Position numbers and translations under genes: made by a program
Notes under the pieces: model-generated
Told to the model about the DNA's origin: nothing
Seen by the model: the letters and a program-made list of their open reading frames with translations, nothing else
The model's database searches: none
Assembly: GCA_001643675.2 (NCBI GenBank)
Contig: LSRY02000002.1
Location: 1,963,501 to 2,027,500 of the forward strand
Source of the DNA: Monocercomonoides exilis
Taxonomy: Eukaryota; Preaxostyla; Oxymonadida; Polymastigidae
Direction: 5' to 3'
DNA length: 64,000 bases
Shown: positions 22,535-33,862 of the stretch, in pieces
Numbering within the stretch: the stretch's first letter is position 1
Layout of the letters: each line of letters starts with the position of its first letter

Positions 22535-23374
22535 AAGAATATGGAAATTGTTTATGATATTTGAATGAAATGTTCAATTTTCACAAATGAAAAATAAAGT
22601 TTGAATATTGTTCCTGCAATTTTAATATCTCAAGAAATCGAATTTTGAAGGATTTGCAATGCCACTCAATGACTTGAATGAGTATATGGAAACTTCAAAT
22701 TCAAATTGTTAAAGAAATATAATTTTGGACAATGTGAACCTGAAAGATTAAATGTTGACATTTTTCCATTAAAATAATTTGAATAATTTTTCCGATTAAA
22801 TTTCTTTTTTCTTTTTCTTTTTTTGTTCTGACATGAACATGAATCAAATAATCTTTAAATTGTTCGGACTTATGTATGCGTAGATGTAAATACAATTTCT
22901 GCTTGTTTGCTGCTAAAAATTCAGTTAGAAAAAAAGAATAACACTGAAATAAGTTAGGGAAAGACAAATGAATGGCCGACATAAAAACTGGTAAGGCAAT
23001 AAACATGCAACCATATTTAAAAAAATCAAAATCTATTTAGAAAAATGAATGCTCTGTTATGAAAATAGTTTAATCGTATTTTTCTAACAGATCACATCAA
23101 CTCTATTTGAAGCTATCAAATTACATTAAATTGACTACAAAACTCATCCTAAAATTATGAGGAAAAGTTCACAATAAACAACTCCTATCAACTTCCAGGT
23201 ATTTACACTTCTATTTGAATAAAATCATATCGCTCATAATTTGTTTTTTCATGGAGGTTTTTATTGCTTTACATCAAACTGATAAATATTTTAATTCGCA
23301 ATAAACGGTCTTTAGAATTCTGTTGCATTCTTTCCTTTGAATAAATATCATATTTTCCTTTAACTTTGCATTTA
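22535..23374. other. Spacer between convergent genes
   Basis: This AT-rich spacer contains an AATAAA at 22593-22598 (plus strand) that fits the 3' end of the coiled-coil gene. A 101-codon frame on the minus strand (23006-22701) has no coding character that I can support. Confidence 0.5.
22593..22598 (+). terminator. AATAAA poly(A) signal of the coiled-coil gene
   Basis: A canonical hexamer about 60 bp after the TGA stop at 22532-22534. Confidence 0.5.
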
Positions 23375-24840
23375 TTAAATATGTTGAGAAGTTGTGAATT
23401 TTGGCGAACTTTTGATGAAGTTGATGGAAGAAAGAGGCAAGATGAAGTAACTTACATTGAAGATGGTGTAGACGAAGAAGAAGCTTGAAATTCAGAATCT
23501 TTTTGAATGACTTCGTCCTTAGCAGGTGGTTCCATTGCCTTTTTCTCTTCTTCTTTTCCTCTGTCTTCTTTTTCTGTATTATTAAGCTTGTTAAAAGAAC
23601 GTTTTGTTTGTTTGTTTTCATCATCATCGACTATCTTCACGATAGAGCCATCAAAGTTCAACCACACGGTTACAACATCACCAACTTTATGGTTTCGTAC
23701 GGTTTTCATGGAAGCCTTCTTGATCTTCTTTCCTTCAATTTCAACTTCATCGAAATAAACTTCAAACATTTTATTTGGTTTTTGGTTGATTTCCCTCAGC
23801 GTGGTTGTAGCTTCCGATGAAGGCTTCCACGCATATTTTCCATACTTCTTAATGACCTTTGGTTTATGATAACACCAATCTTTGCTACAATACACAACGC
23901 CATCTAGAGGCTCTGTTAAAGAAGAATTCCACTCTTCGTATAATGACTTTATATAACTTAAAGAATCACCAGTTATGGATCGATGAACCCAAGGATACTT
24001 GTAAACTCCAATTGAAGAGAAAAATCTAAGAACTTCTTCTTGTGTTGGAACATACTCCAAAATGATTCCTTCAGATCTTTTTTTTGCTGATGAAGAATCT
24101 GGCATCGAAATATGAGATGTTGACAAACAATTATCCTCATCTTCATTGCAAACATCAAACACAATTTTCATAATTTCGTAAGGTACAAATTGAAGGTTTG
24201 GAAGCATTTCGGTAAACACTTCATTTGAGTCAGTTGACATGGCCTTTGCAGGAAAACCAGAATAAAGTGTAGTTGTTGTTCGGTTCTTGATTTTCATGCA
24301 AATTTCACCTCTAATATATATTTCTCTAATATCGGATACATGAAATTTCCCATCAAACAAAAACGAACTGCTTTCATTAAGTTTGTTTGTAAGATTTGAT
24401 GTGAAAGAACGAACTTTATTTGTATAAGGTTCTTGAACTTTCATATCCAGTTTAGATGAAAAATTTCTTGAACATGCAGTGCATATCTCAAGTTTTTCAA
24501 AACGTTTGTAAAATACCCCGCAAGAGCATCCATCGAATTTCGGAAGTAAAATAGCTTCCTCAATAGGTTGTGGGAGTTCAAATTTTGGTATTGAGCCCAT
24601 CCATATCGATTCTATTTCGCCTTCCTCGTCCTTAATAGAATCTGGTTGATATAATCGTATTAATCTCACCATTTCTTCGTATAACGTGTCAGATGGAATT
24701 TCCACACTTTTATATCCCTTATATTCATCTTCTCCTTCATGAAGATGATCGCATATATCCTTGTATACAAGAAGTGAATTTATATCCTTTTCTGCAATGC
24801 ATTTTCGAATGTTTTGTTTCAAATTATTACAAAGAGACAT
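23375..24840 (-). CDS. NAD+-dependent (LigA-type) DNA ligase
   Basis: LigA enzymes seal DNA nicks using NAD+ and are typical of bacteria and some large DNA viruses. Eukaryotic nuclei normally use ATP ligases. The 5' exon starts at ATG 24840. Landmarks in order: a domain Ia-like segment with IPSDTLYEEM (48-57), resembling the NMN-binding ISDxEYDxL pattern; MGSIPKF (81-87), like the SLDK loop; the adenylation motif KFDG with Lys101; IRGE (176-179) as motif III; PLDGVVY (311-317) as motif IV; YAWKP (336-340) as motif V; then an OB-fold start, KKASMKTV...HKVGDVVTV. The frame ends with TAA at 23452, but the preceding GTAAGT (from 23455) is a consensus donor. Splicing to an AG just before 23408 would add about ten residues and end at 23375, where the stop overlaps AATAAA. 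There is no zinc finger, helix-hairpin-helix or BRCT domain after the OB fold, so the protein (461-472 residues) is shorter than bacterial LigA (about 670). Codon style matches its neighbours, so any transfer is not recent. Confidence 0.82.
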
Positions 24841-26189
24841 TTTTTGGAAAATATTAATTTAATATGGGAAAAAAGTGTTTCGATAAGATATATTTTTCAC
24901 ATTTGTTAGAGTTATTATTTTGATAATTGCAATAAACACATACAAAATCCATATCAATGAAAATTATCTATCTTTTTGTTGCTACAAAAAAAAAGGTGTT
25001 TATGATAATGATTATATCTCAATAAATTGATAAATAAAATGAATTATTTGTACAAACGGTCTCATTCAGCTATACCTCTGCGACAGACCGACATTTGACA
25101 TATAACTCGACAAGTCGACAGAGAATTCAATCGAAATAAATAAATAATAAATTTTTCAAAAAATTATCATTTTTGACTTTATAATTAATTAATAGATGTA
25201 ATTTCATCTATTTATTTTTTCAAATATCAATGAATATTAATAACATTCAATTGAAATGAATTATCATTAATTTTCCATTTTCACAAAAATTGTAATTTTT
25301 ATTATGGATCATCGACAGATCTTTGTCGAGATCAGTCGGTCGAAAGATCAGTCGAGTCATCAAAAAATGATGAATTAAACAAATTTGTTGATTGGTTGTT
25401 AGCACCACATAAAGTGAATTGTGCGCTCTCTGCGATGTTAACTTTGATTCTAAACAAAATAATGGTGGATTTTATTTATTGAAATTTTAACAATAAACTG
25501 AAATGTTTTCGATTATTATGATTTATTTTCAAAAACAAAACATTGAAAATCCTTTAATTATTAGAATTGACAGAGAGAATGAATTTAATTGTTATCATAA
25601 ATCTCAATCCTTTTTTTTAATTTTTTTCGACAAATTTCTAAACTTTTTTTGGAGTCGTTTCATTTAGCAAACAAGAAAATATTCAGCGAGATGATTCAGT
25701 GATAAAACGTAGAGTTTCATTATTCCTCGTTATCAAAATCAATAAGTTGAAATTAACATAAAAATATATAACATGATCAATATAAAAAAGTTATTCAATT
25801 ACGTGAAAGTGAGAAAAGCAAAAAAACTGAGTATGACTAAATTTTCAATTTTTGAAAGACAATGAAAAGTTAAAGATAGAATTGAATCAGCCAGAATGAA
25901 TGATGATTTTTTAAGGGAGAACACTTGAGAGCGGGCGAGATTAACTGATGAGGAAGATGGTGATTATGGAGCTGATTATGAAGAAGAATATTGATGAAGT
26001 GATGATGCAGCCAATGTGATAGTGCCTGCAACATTTATTTGAAAGCAGCCGATTGGGAGGAGAGAGAAGAGAAGAGAAGGGGGAGGGAGCGGATGTTTGA
26101 TATCAGATGAAACATTGATGCGTTTAAATTCCGACAAGCAGAGAAATACGATGGATGAGTTTGTTGTAATTAGGATTGTTGTGTAGCAC
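24841..26189. other. Gene-poor AT-rich region
   Basis: No gene is visible on either strand. Between about 25066 and 25370 there are several TCGAC/GTCGA-containing blocks in inverted and direct arrangement, possibly the remains of a short mobile element. Nothing else stands out. Confidence 0.5.
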
Positions 26190-26890
26190 AAAAGTGTGTC
26201 ATCGACAGATCTGTGGGACGTTATGTGTGGGATCGGGAAGGATGTTCACAGGAAAAGGATGATTGTGGCGTTTGGTGTTTCGTATTGTGTGTTTGAAGAC
26301 GAGTGGAAGTCGCTGCGGATGTGTGCGGTGGATCTTTCGGTGGGCCTGCTGGCAGCTTCGCCGGCGTTCCGGTTGATGTCGTATCTGCTGCAGGGGGGCA
26401 TGGAGATAGCGTCTGGAAACTACTCCCTTCCGCACCGCTCCGGCACTGCTGCTTTGCACGTGCGCGCTCCTTCCTCTGATTCAGCGCATTCTGCATCTGC
26501 TCGACCTTTGACTTTTTCGAGTTCTATCCGCAACTTTGCCTCATATATCGGAGTGGCAGGTGTGTAGAGAAAGACTCCTCAGCTGGCGTCTGGCTCTGTT
26601 GGCGCCTTTGCCAAAGTGCGCGCCTGTCCCTCTATAGAGGTGATAAACAACATTGTGATAATGCAGCCGTTCCACAAGCCGGAGCTGTTGCGTGAGCCGC
26701 GCAAGCAGCTCTTTTCGAACTGCAGGGAGCACAACATCACGTTTGACTTTGAGGGGAAGTGCGGTGTTCTGTTTCAGCTGGTTGGGTATCTCATCGCGGG
26801 GACCGTGGGGTTTGTTGCACGTGAGCGGTCTGCGCAGCTTGTTGCGCGGACAGCAACGCGAGTGCTTGAGATGGTGGATGTTCAAAGGAC
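26190..26890 (+). pseudogene. GC-richer island with broken frames; decayed or unrecognised spliced gene
   Basis: This 700-bp block is clearly richer in G+C than the surrounding 30% or so and looks like exon sequence. Several frames stay open for 80-140 codons on both strands. The most protein-like lie on the plus strand: 26196-26567, without an ATG start and ending just after a possible donor, and 26616-27032, which contains an alternating hydrophobic segment and an AGTVGFVARERSAQLVART stretch. They are in different frames and could be two exons of one gene, or a frameshifted remnant. I recognise no family and no complete domain. Confidence 0.3.
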
Positions 26891-28229
26891 AACAACTCAA
26901 TTTTCATCCACTAAATTTTGTTCACATTCATTTACGTCTATCTCTTTCTTTTGTAATAAGCATCATGCACATTCACAATTATTCTTTCAATCCTATAAAA
27001 AGCAAATTCAAAATGCTTATATGAAACTTTAATTGCAAAAAAATGTGTAAACAACGAAATATTTGAGATGATCTTTGCTCGGTTCACATATTCCAAAAAT
27101 TTTTTGATTTCAAATATAAATCATCTCAATATGAACCGATGTTAATGAAGAGTGTGAGATTCCTGAAGATATGAACAGTTGATTTATTACCATTTCTTCT
27201 GCTCCAGTGATCTCAACCAGCCTTGATCCGCGATTGTTTTAGTGAATTAAAGAATTCAAAAGAACAAAGCCTTTGATGGTCAATGTGCAAGCTGAAACTT
27301 AAAAAAAAAAAAAAAACAGACCGGACGCATCAAATCCTATTTGAACTGCTGTTGATATATAACTTATAGCAAAACTGCGAAAGAAAAGGCTTGACAATCC
27401 ACACATTTTTGTTCGGTAATTATATCAGAATGCATCAAATGAAGTTCACATATCCAGAAATAGTATCAGTTTTGCAATTTCCAATGGTGCAGTTCATGTG
27501 GCTTGCATCAAATCCATTAACATGTTAATCTGTAACATTCAGCCATATCTCAACCAACGATTCAAATCTGAATCTTCTGAAAATCAGTTCCAGAGACGTC
27601 TTTTCCAAAATATATTGCGGCGAACTCCAACAATACCAACACCAACACATGTGATAACATTAAAAAATCAATTTTGAAATTGATCAAAAAACAAAATAAA
27701 AAAATTCACATTAATGTTTGTTTTTCTTGTTTCATCAAACCAGCTCAAAATTTCAATAAAAAACATTAAATATAAATAAGAAAATGTTTAATTTGTATTT
27801 GACATTTGAAAAACAATTTTTATCAAAACATATTTTTTCTTTAAAAATTTCAAATTACTTTTGACAATTGAAATTCTTATCGACCGACAAACAACATGCT
27901 AAATTTTTGTGTCGCAGAGGCTTTCATTCAGCATTTGTTATGTTGAGAATCGTTCTTTGTTTTTTGGAAATAAATAAATTTGTTTTAAATTAATTTGAAA
28001 AATTATTCGTTTATATTTCTTCTTGAATATTGTTTTTTGCATTAAGAAATTTACACTTGTGCATTCTTTTTGTTTTCTTTTTTTTTTCCATATCAAAGAG
28101 AACCTATTTGGAACAACTGTGTGATTCCTCTTAGAATTGACATATGAATGGATAACAACATTCATTGATGAATGGTACTATTTTTGAAATGGATTCCAGA
28201 GTGATTTGAATAATATTTCACAATGAACT
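26891..28229. other. Gene-poor AT-rich region
   Basis: Low-complexity spacer with A and T runs. No gene, RNA or convincing repeat is recognised. A small imperfect inverted repeat around 27068-27150 could form a hairpin. Confidence 0.5.
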
Positions 28230-28243
28230 TAAAAATAAATTAC

Positions 28244-28305
28244 ACCTGAGTGACGCATTGTCAAATTTGTTATCACGTTCGTCAGTGAATTATTTTCACG
28301 TCAGT
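28244..28305 (+). repeat. Left terminal inverted repeat
   Basis: It starts ACCTGAGTGACG and ends TTTCACGTCAGT, the same two 12-base blocks in the same order as the right terminus read on the opposite strand. The spacing differs by about 12 bases. Confidence 0.65.
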
Positions 28306-28744
28306 GGTTTTTTTTTTCCAAACGTTGATTTTTTGTAATTATTTATAACAAACAATAGATGCTATATTTTATTTTTTTTTAAAAAAAAGCGATGATAATA
28401 TATTCATGAAGACCCATTACGAAGTCACATGTTTAATGTTTCAAGATTATGCATTGAAATTGCATTGCTAATGATGTTTTTGTTCAAAATAAGTGCACAA
28501 ACAAAAACATAATCACGAAGCATTTGAGTTTAACTCGTTGGAATATTTTTTCTATCAACGCATTAGCTTATACAACATGAAATACAAAATGTGATGTTGG
28601 AATATCATATTTCAAAGAAGATTCAGACATATATAGAAATTCGATACTTTTTATTGTTTGCAAATACTCTTGGTTGGAATTCTTGATTAAATCATTTATA
28701 TCAGTAGAAATCTCTTCATAATTAGAACTCAACGACGAGGAAGA

Positions 28745-30015
28745 GCAGAAACAGAAAGTTGTGGAAATGAGAAGAACATTTGTTGAGATAGATAAAGAAG
28801 AATTCAAATCAATTTTTATATAAGTTCTTTTCAATGAATTTGGCAAATTGAGCGAAGAAAGGAAGTTTTTGATAGAAAACGCAGCTGTTGTATTGATGCA
28901 CATGGATTGATGCAAGGAATTGAAATGTTTTTAATGTTATTCTTTTGAAGAAGCATTGTTGAGCAAAAAAATGAAAGATATGCTAATTGATGACAATGAT
29001 ATTTTGAAAAAAGAACAGAACGAAAATCATCTGATAGAACTTTGTGAATACTTTGTTTTAATGAGCATAAAAAATCCAGGAAACGCATTCTTCGTGCGTT
29101 CCTTGCCTTCTGAAAGCTATCTCGAGTCAAGAAGAAAATGAAAAAACAAAAAAGAAGGTGGAAATGGTATTGTCTGCTTTTAACAAAATATTCATCGAGT
29201 ATGAGTTGATTTATGATTTTTTGACTAATTAATTTAATTGTAGTTTTATTTAGGGAATTGAAATAGACCTATTTGAAAGAGATCACAGAAATTATCAAAT
29301 TTCATCAAGAGTCAATAAGCCTCGCTCGTCTTTCTTATCAGTCTGCTTGGAAGTTTTAAAAAGACAGATTTATATATGGTGAAGATTTAGAAGAAGTTTT
29401 GGTAGTTGATTTCATTTGAATGAAAAAGGCAGCAGAAAATTTTAAGAGCTTGGATAATTTGAGAAGGGAAAGAAAAAGGAAGAGAAACTGAAGGAAACAG
29501 CAATTGAGGGCATTTTATTAAGATGGAATTTGCTATTGCTACTTTATTTTGGAAAGTGTCAATTGTTTGACGAAGAACATGTTGAATTGGCACTTCGTCT
29601 TGAACGGTTGAAAAGGGAGAAAATTGAAAATGAAAAGTTAATATTTGAAAGTTTTATTTGTGATATACGGTGATGTGGAGAAATGAGTCCATAAATATTG
29701 ATATTTTGCTGGAAGCAGGAGCTTTCTATCTACCTGTGAAAGAAATTCAGCTGCCTACTATGGAAAACGAAGGCATGTGTCATTTTCTAATATTCTTTTT
29801 TGTAATTTCAAAAAGATCAAGGAAAGAGCGAGAATGATGTGTAAGAAGTGAAAAGAAAGACAACTAAAAAATGAAATATTTGAAAAGTTGAAAGAAGAAG
29901 GTTACGGAGATGCCATCTTAAGCTTTTATCAATCATTTGATCATTTTAACAAAGAATGTTATTATGAATTATAGTTTGATATTTCATGCTTTCTTTGTGA
30001 ATGTTTGAGCAAATG
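28745..30015 (+). pseudogene. Decayed gene, probably of a large ARM/HEAT-like oxymonad protein family
   Basis: Read on the plus strand, this stretch is a chain of protein-like pieces interrupted by stops and frameshifts. It begins near VEMRRTFVEIDKEEF-type sequence, then KLSEERKFLIENAAVVLMHMD, MLIDDNDILKKEQNE, a WNLLLLLYFGKCQLFDEEH piece, ILLEAGAFYLPVKEIQ, and ends with KLKEEGYGDAILSFYQ-type sequence and HFNKECYYEL. The pieces appear in a consistent order, and the hydrophobic/acidic alternation suggests helical repeats. From memory this order resembles a very abundant hypothetical family in oxymonad genomes; I cannot check that here. Frames on the other strand in this region look like shadows. 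It lies wholly inside the inverted-repeat element. Confidence 0.5.
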
Positions 30016-31952
30016 AGAAACATATCATTTTATAATTCATAATTGTTATTTTTGTTTTTTCATCATTTCGAAATGGAATAAATCAATAAAAAAAAGGGAA
30101 AAGAAGAACGAATCAAAATGATATCAAGAAAAACAAACAAGGTAAAGATTAATTACAATAGAAAAGGTGATTTCGACAAATGCTTGAAAATTTTGGATGA
30201 GAAAAAATATTGATATTTCACATTACTTTATCTATCAATATTTTTCTTATAAAAAAATACACGTTTTCTTTTGTTAATCGTCAATTTTGTTGTATCTTCT
30301 TTATCCTCTGCATCTTCAATTTTTTATTAATCACATAATCATTTGCATTTGTGTCTTCCTTATAATAACTCAGAGAGGATTAACCTTGCCACACGATTTT
30401 CGCTGAAACCTCCTTCTGCCTATTCATTCACATTGTTTTTTAGCAACACATATTCCGATAAATAATGGTCAGATGACATATTCTTCAAAAATATCTCCTG
30501 CTCTTCCGTTGCTTTCTTATTCAATCCATTCTTAATAGCATTTAATCAATAGGATAATTTCAGAAAAGGAGTTGGGAAAGTGAAAGAATGAAAATGACTG
30601 AGTGAAAAGATAAATGGAAAAACTTCAGGTGCATTTATCATGAAGTGCATAAACAGTTATAAGGCAAGCTAAGTCCCCACAAAATGAAAAAAATTCGTTA
30701 ATGCAGAAAAAAAAAGAGAGTGGATTTTACACACAATTTTGCTGAGTTGCTACTGTTCTTGTGCAACTGTCTCCTTTAATAAGCTGATAAGCTTCTTATA
30801 GCATCGAGTTCCTGAGCGTGCCAAAATTATAGTCGTGATTATTTTACTAACACTTGAGCACATCGATACAATTCTGCTGCCATTTGTCTATGTAAAAAGA
30901 AAATAATAGAGAAACAGCTCAGGATAAAAACAACTGTTTTTCTAGCGCCATTTGATATATCTGATTCTCCCTTCGCTTAGAACTGCTTTTCTGAAGCTAT
31001 AACTGCTGCGGCCAGTGTTATTGAGGAAAATAAGTTGAGATGATAAAATGGTAATTTTTGAAAAGTTGTGAAAGGATATTGAAATATTTACCTTTAAATA
31101 TTCCGTGGCAAAAAAAATAAATGGTTTTTTGAATATGAAGATCTACAACAGTTCAACGTCTCATGCGAAAAGTCTATAAGTCTATTCGTTTTTTTATTAT
31201 CAAAATTGTGATCATAATTCACTTTGGAATAAATCATACAGATATTTCACTAAATGGGTGTCCTTGCCTTGTGCGCCATAAAAGGAAAGTGGATTTTCTT
31301 TTTTTCAAAGTGAAAGGAATTCTCGTAAAAACAATTTTCATTTAATAACTTTTCTTTAAAAATAGTGCAAATTGCAACGACTCTTTGATAGCATTGATAA
31401 ATAAAATTGTCAAATGGTTATCCTTCTTTAGCGTCCAATAAAAGTCTTTCAATTATAATTAAAAACAAATTAAAACATTTCAATTTAAATGAATTGTGAT
31501 ACAGTTAATACCAAATCAATATTTCATATCACAATATATGCATATTTATATGATGCGATAATTTGCACAAAATTGTCGTTTTAATGGATTCACATATGCT
31601 ATTTTCTTTGTGAAAAGAGTTTTTCAACAAGATAATAAGAAATGTTATGGTAGAAATCAAATCTGTTTCAAAGTTTGTTCAATATTGTTTAAAAACGAGA
31701 CATTTTGCCTTTCCACATCTTTTTCTTACTATGTCACATTGCTGACTTTATGTGACGTCAGTAACGAGATGACTTCTGTGACTTATCAAAATTCCGATAT
31801 TAATGATCGCGTCACTAAAAAATGAGTAATGGTTATTATTCTTTCAAAAATATTTTTTTTTTCATTATTGGTTTTTTAATATATAATAAGTTAATATTTT
31901 GAAAATGTTTCACCAATAAGAAACAAACTTTCATTTTTTATTGAATTCTTTT

Positions 31953-32026
31953 ACTGACGTGAAATTTTTTGTCACGTCCGTCAATAATCAAAAACATCAC
32001 GTCAAAAGTCAGTACGTCACTCAGGT
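31953..32026 (-). repeat. Right terminal inverted repeat
   Basis: It mirrors the left terminus: ACCTGAGTGACG at the outer end and TTTCACGTCAGT at the inner end when read on the minus strand. A further TGACG/CGTCA-rich patch lies just inside, at about 31735-31815. Confidence 0.65.
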
Positions 32027-32037
32027 TAAAAATAAAT

Positions 32038-33472
32038 AAATATGTCTGTAAAAAAAATGGGGGAAACTTATAAAATGAAAAAAGATAGTAAATTTCAAGG
32101 GGAAATTTTTTAAAATTTTCACAAATAACTATTTATTCAGTGATGATTTGATATATCATTTCTTTTTTCAGACTGTTGATTTTTTAAAAATTGTTTATCT
32201 CTGTCCAGAAATAGCATTAACATGTTCAATCCATTGCAGTTGCTGCAAAAGACAATTTTACAAATGAATGCTCAACAAAACTTTTTGTAAAATGTGTTGA
32301 AACTTAACAGTGTTTACATGTTAAGATATTTAAATTTTGTTTTTTTCAAGGAAATTTATTATAGTACATGTTTGACATCAAAAACAATTGCCCATGTGCT
32401 TTGTACAAAAGAAGTTTGAAAGTCCGTCTTCTTCACCATGCGAATGAATTTTTTCTCAATTCATTAGTAATAGTTGTCTTTGCACATATTTTGCACCAAA
32501 TTTTGAAACGGAATGTTGTGTTTAACAATATAAAAATTTTCTCAAATTATGACTCCAAATGGAAAAACAACAATTTGATTCTATTGAAAAAATATGTTTT
32601 TTTTCACAAAAACTTCACAAATATTTAATTGTGATTTTTTCATCAATTTCAAAAAACAATTAGAGGAAAGATAGCATTTTTCAAAATAAAACTTTTTTTC
32701 TTTTTTCAAAATTTACAACTTATAAAAGCATACAAAAACAGAATTTTGCAATACTGATGGATGAACTTTAATAAAAACAAAATTTCCAAAAATTAATGAC
32801 AATTCAATTAAAAATGATCTTTTCTTTTTTTTTAACATTAAAAAAATAAACAAATAAATAAATAGAATTTTCTTTTGAATTTTGAAGCATATATTGCTTT
32901 CAAATTAACATGATTCTTTTTAAGTTTCGTTGGACATTTTTCTTATTTTACATTTCAACCGAATCCGGCAATAATTACGTCGAACATAATCAACGTGATT
33001 TATAGTCACATTATTTGATGCACCTTGATTTTTGTCCAATGCATCAACTATTTCCCAGGATAATGATCAAAATAAAAGAAAAAAAAGAAAGATAAGATAA
33101 TTACTATTTGTTCCGCAATATATTTGTTAATCAATGAAAAACAAATCTTATTTTTTAAAATTTCACTTTTTTGATTTTCAAAAGAAATGTTTCGATTAAT
33201 CAAAATAAGATGCGTTAATGATTGAGATTGTTATTCCTTTCGTGAAAATGATTATTTAAAAGTATTTCAGAAAATGAAAAAATTTTCACAAATTGAATTG
33301 GTTAACAATTTATTTTATTTTATTTCATGTGCAAAGCAACAACGCTCATAGATTTAATCATTTGAAGTCACAAAAAATTGTGCAAATTTTGATGTGATTA
33401 TGAATGACGAAATGGAAGGTTTTGCGAATTACGTTCAACACTTCACTTTTTCAAAAATGTTTCTTTTTTAGC
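32038..33472. other. Gene-poor AT-rich region
   Basis: No gene is visible on either strand. The short open frames here consist of AT-rich codons only and have no recognisable pattern. Confidence 0.5.
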
Positions 33473-33474
33473 TA

Positions 33475-33860
33475 GTGTTAATAATGGTGGACACTTTCAA
33501 TAACTGTGGACAGTTGCTTTATCACAACAACTGTTGACAGTTGATTTTTGACAATTAACATGATTATTCCCTCATTGAATGTAAATAAATACGAATAGTA
33601 TTTTTCATTCGCACATCATAATTAAATTTTAGTAAAAGTATTTTTTTTATTTTCGGAGAAATTAGATTCTCCGAGTTTCTCCGAAAATTGAAAATGATTT
33701 TTTCTTCGTTCTTTGAAGAAAGTTGTTTCATTCATGTATGACTGATAAGTTTGTTTTCAATCAGGGAATAATTGGGTTTATTTTCTTTTAGCAACGATCA
33801 AAAATAGTTGAGATAATGCTACTGTCCACAGTTTTTGAAAGTGTCCACCATTATTAACAC
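33475..33860. mobile_element. 386-bp MITE with 49-bp inverted repeats and TA target duplication
   Basis: Bases 33475-33523 and the reverse complement of 33812-33860 match at 46 of 49 positions, starting GTGTTAATAATGGTGGACAC. TA dinucleotides flank both sides (33473-33474 and 33861-33862), as expected for a Tc1/mariner-type insertion. The interior has no coding capacity but contains a second inverted repeat near its middle (33650-33661 with 33676-33687, TTTTCGGAGAAA). It is a non-autonomous miniature element. The high identity of the ends suggests a fairly recent insertion. Confidence 0.88.
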
Positions 33861-33862
33861 TA

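Larger units (their letters stand above)
28244..32026. mobile_element. 3.78-kb element with terminal inverted repeats and candidate 11-bp target duplication
   Basis: The left end (28244-28305) begins ACCTGAGTGACG and the right end (32026 back to 31953) begins with the same 12 bases in inverse orientation. A second shared 12-mer, TTTCACGTCAGT, closes both terminal repeats. The sequence between them is diverged but also TGACG-rich. The direct repeat TAAAAATAAAT lies at 28230-28240 and at 32027-32037, touching the right end and three bases from the left end. Long terminal repeats with a 9-11 bp duplication are typical of Mutator-like (MULE) elements; this class is inferred. No transposase is visible. 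The interior holds a decayed unrelated-looking gene (28745-30015) and AT-rich filler, so the element is non-autonomous or dead. Confidence 0.6.

Noticed and set aside
23274-23627. 117-codon minus-strand frame over the ligase 3' end
   Set aside because: It runs in another frame over the ligase coding end and lacks a start; only a short piece could serve as a 3' exon.
25309-26212. Direct repeat TCATCGACAGATCT at 25309-25322 and 26199-26212, possible element boundaries
   Set aside because: A 14-base match is expected several times by chance in 64 kb, and the flanks do not match.
28568-28915. 115-codon minus-strand frame
   Set aside because: Protein-like pieces in this stretch lie on the plus strand in the order expected for the decayed gene; the minus frame is a shadow.
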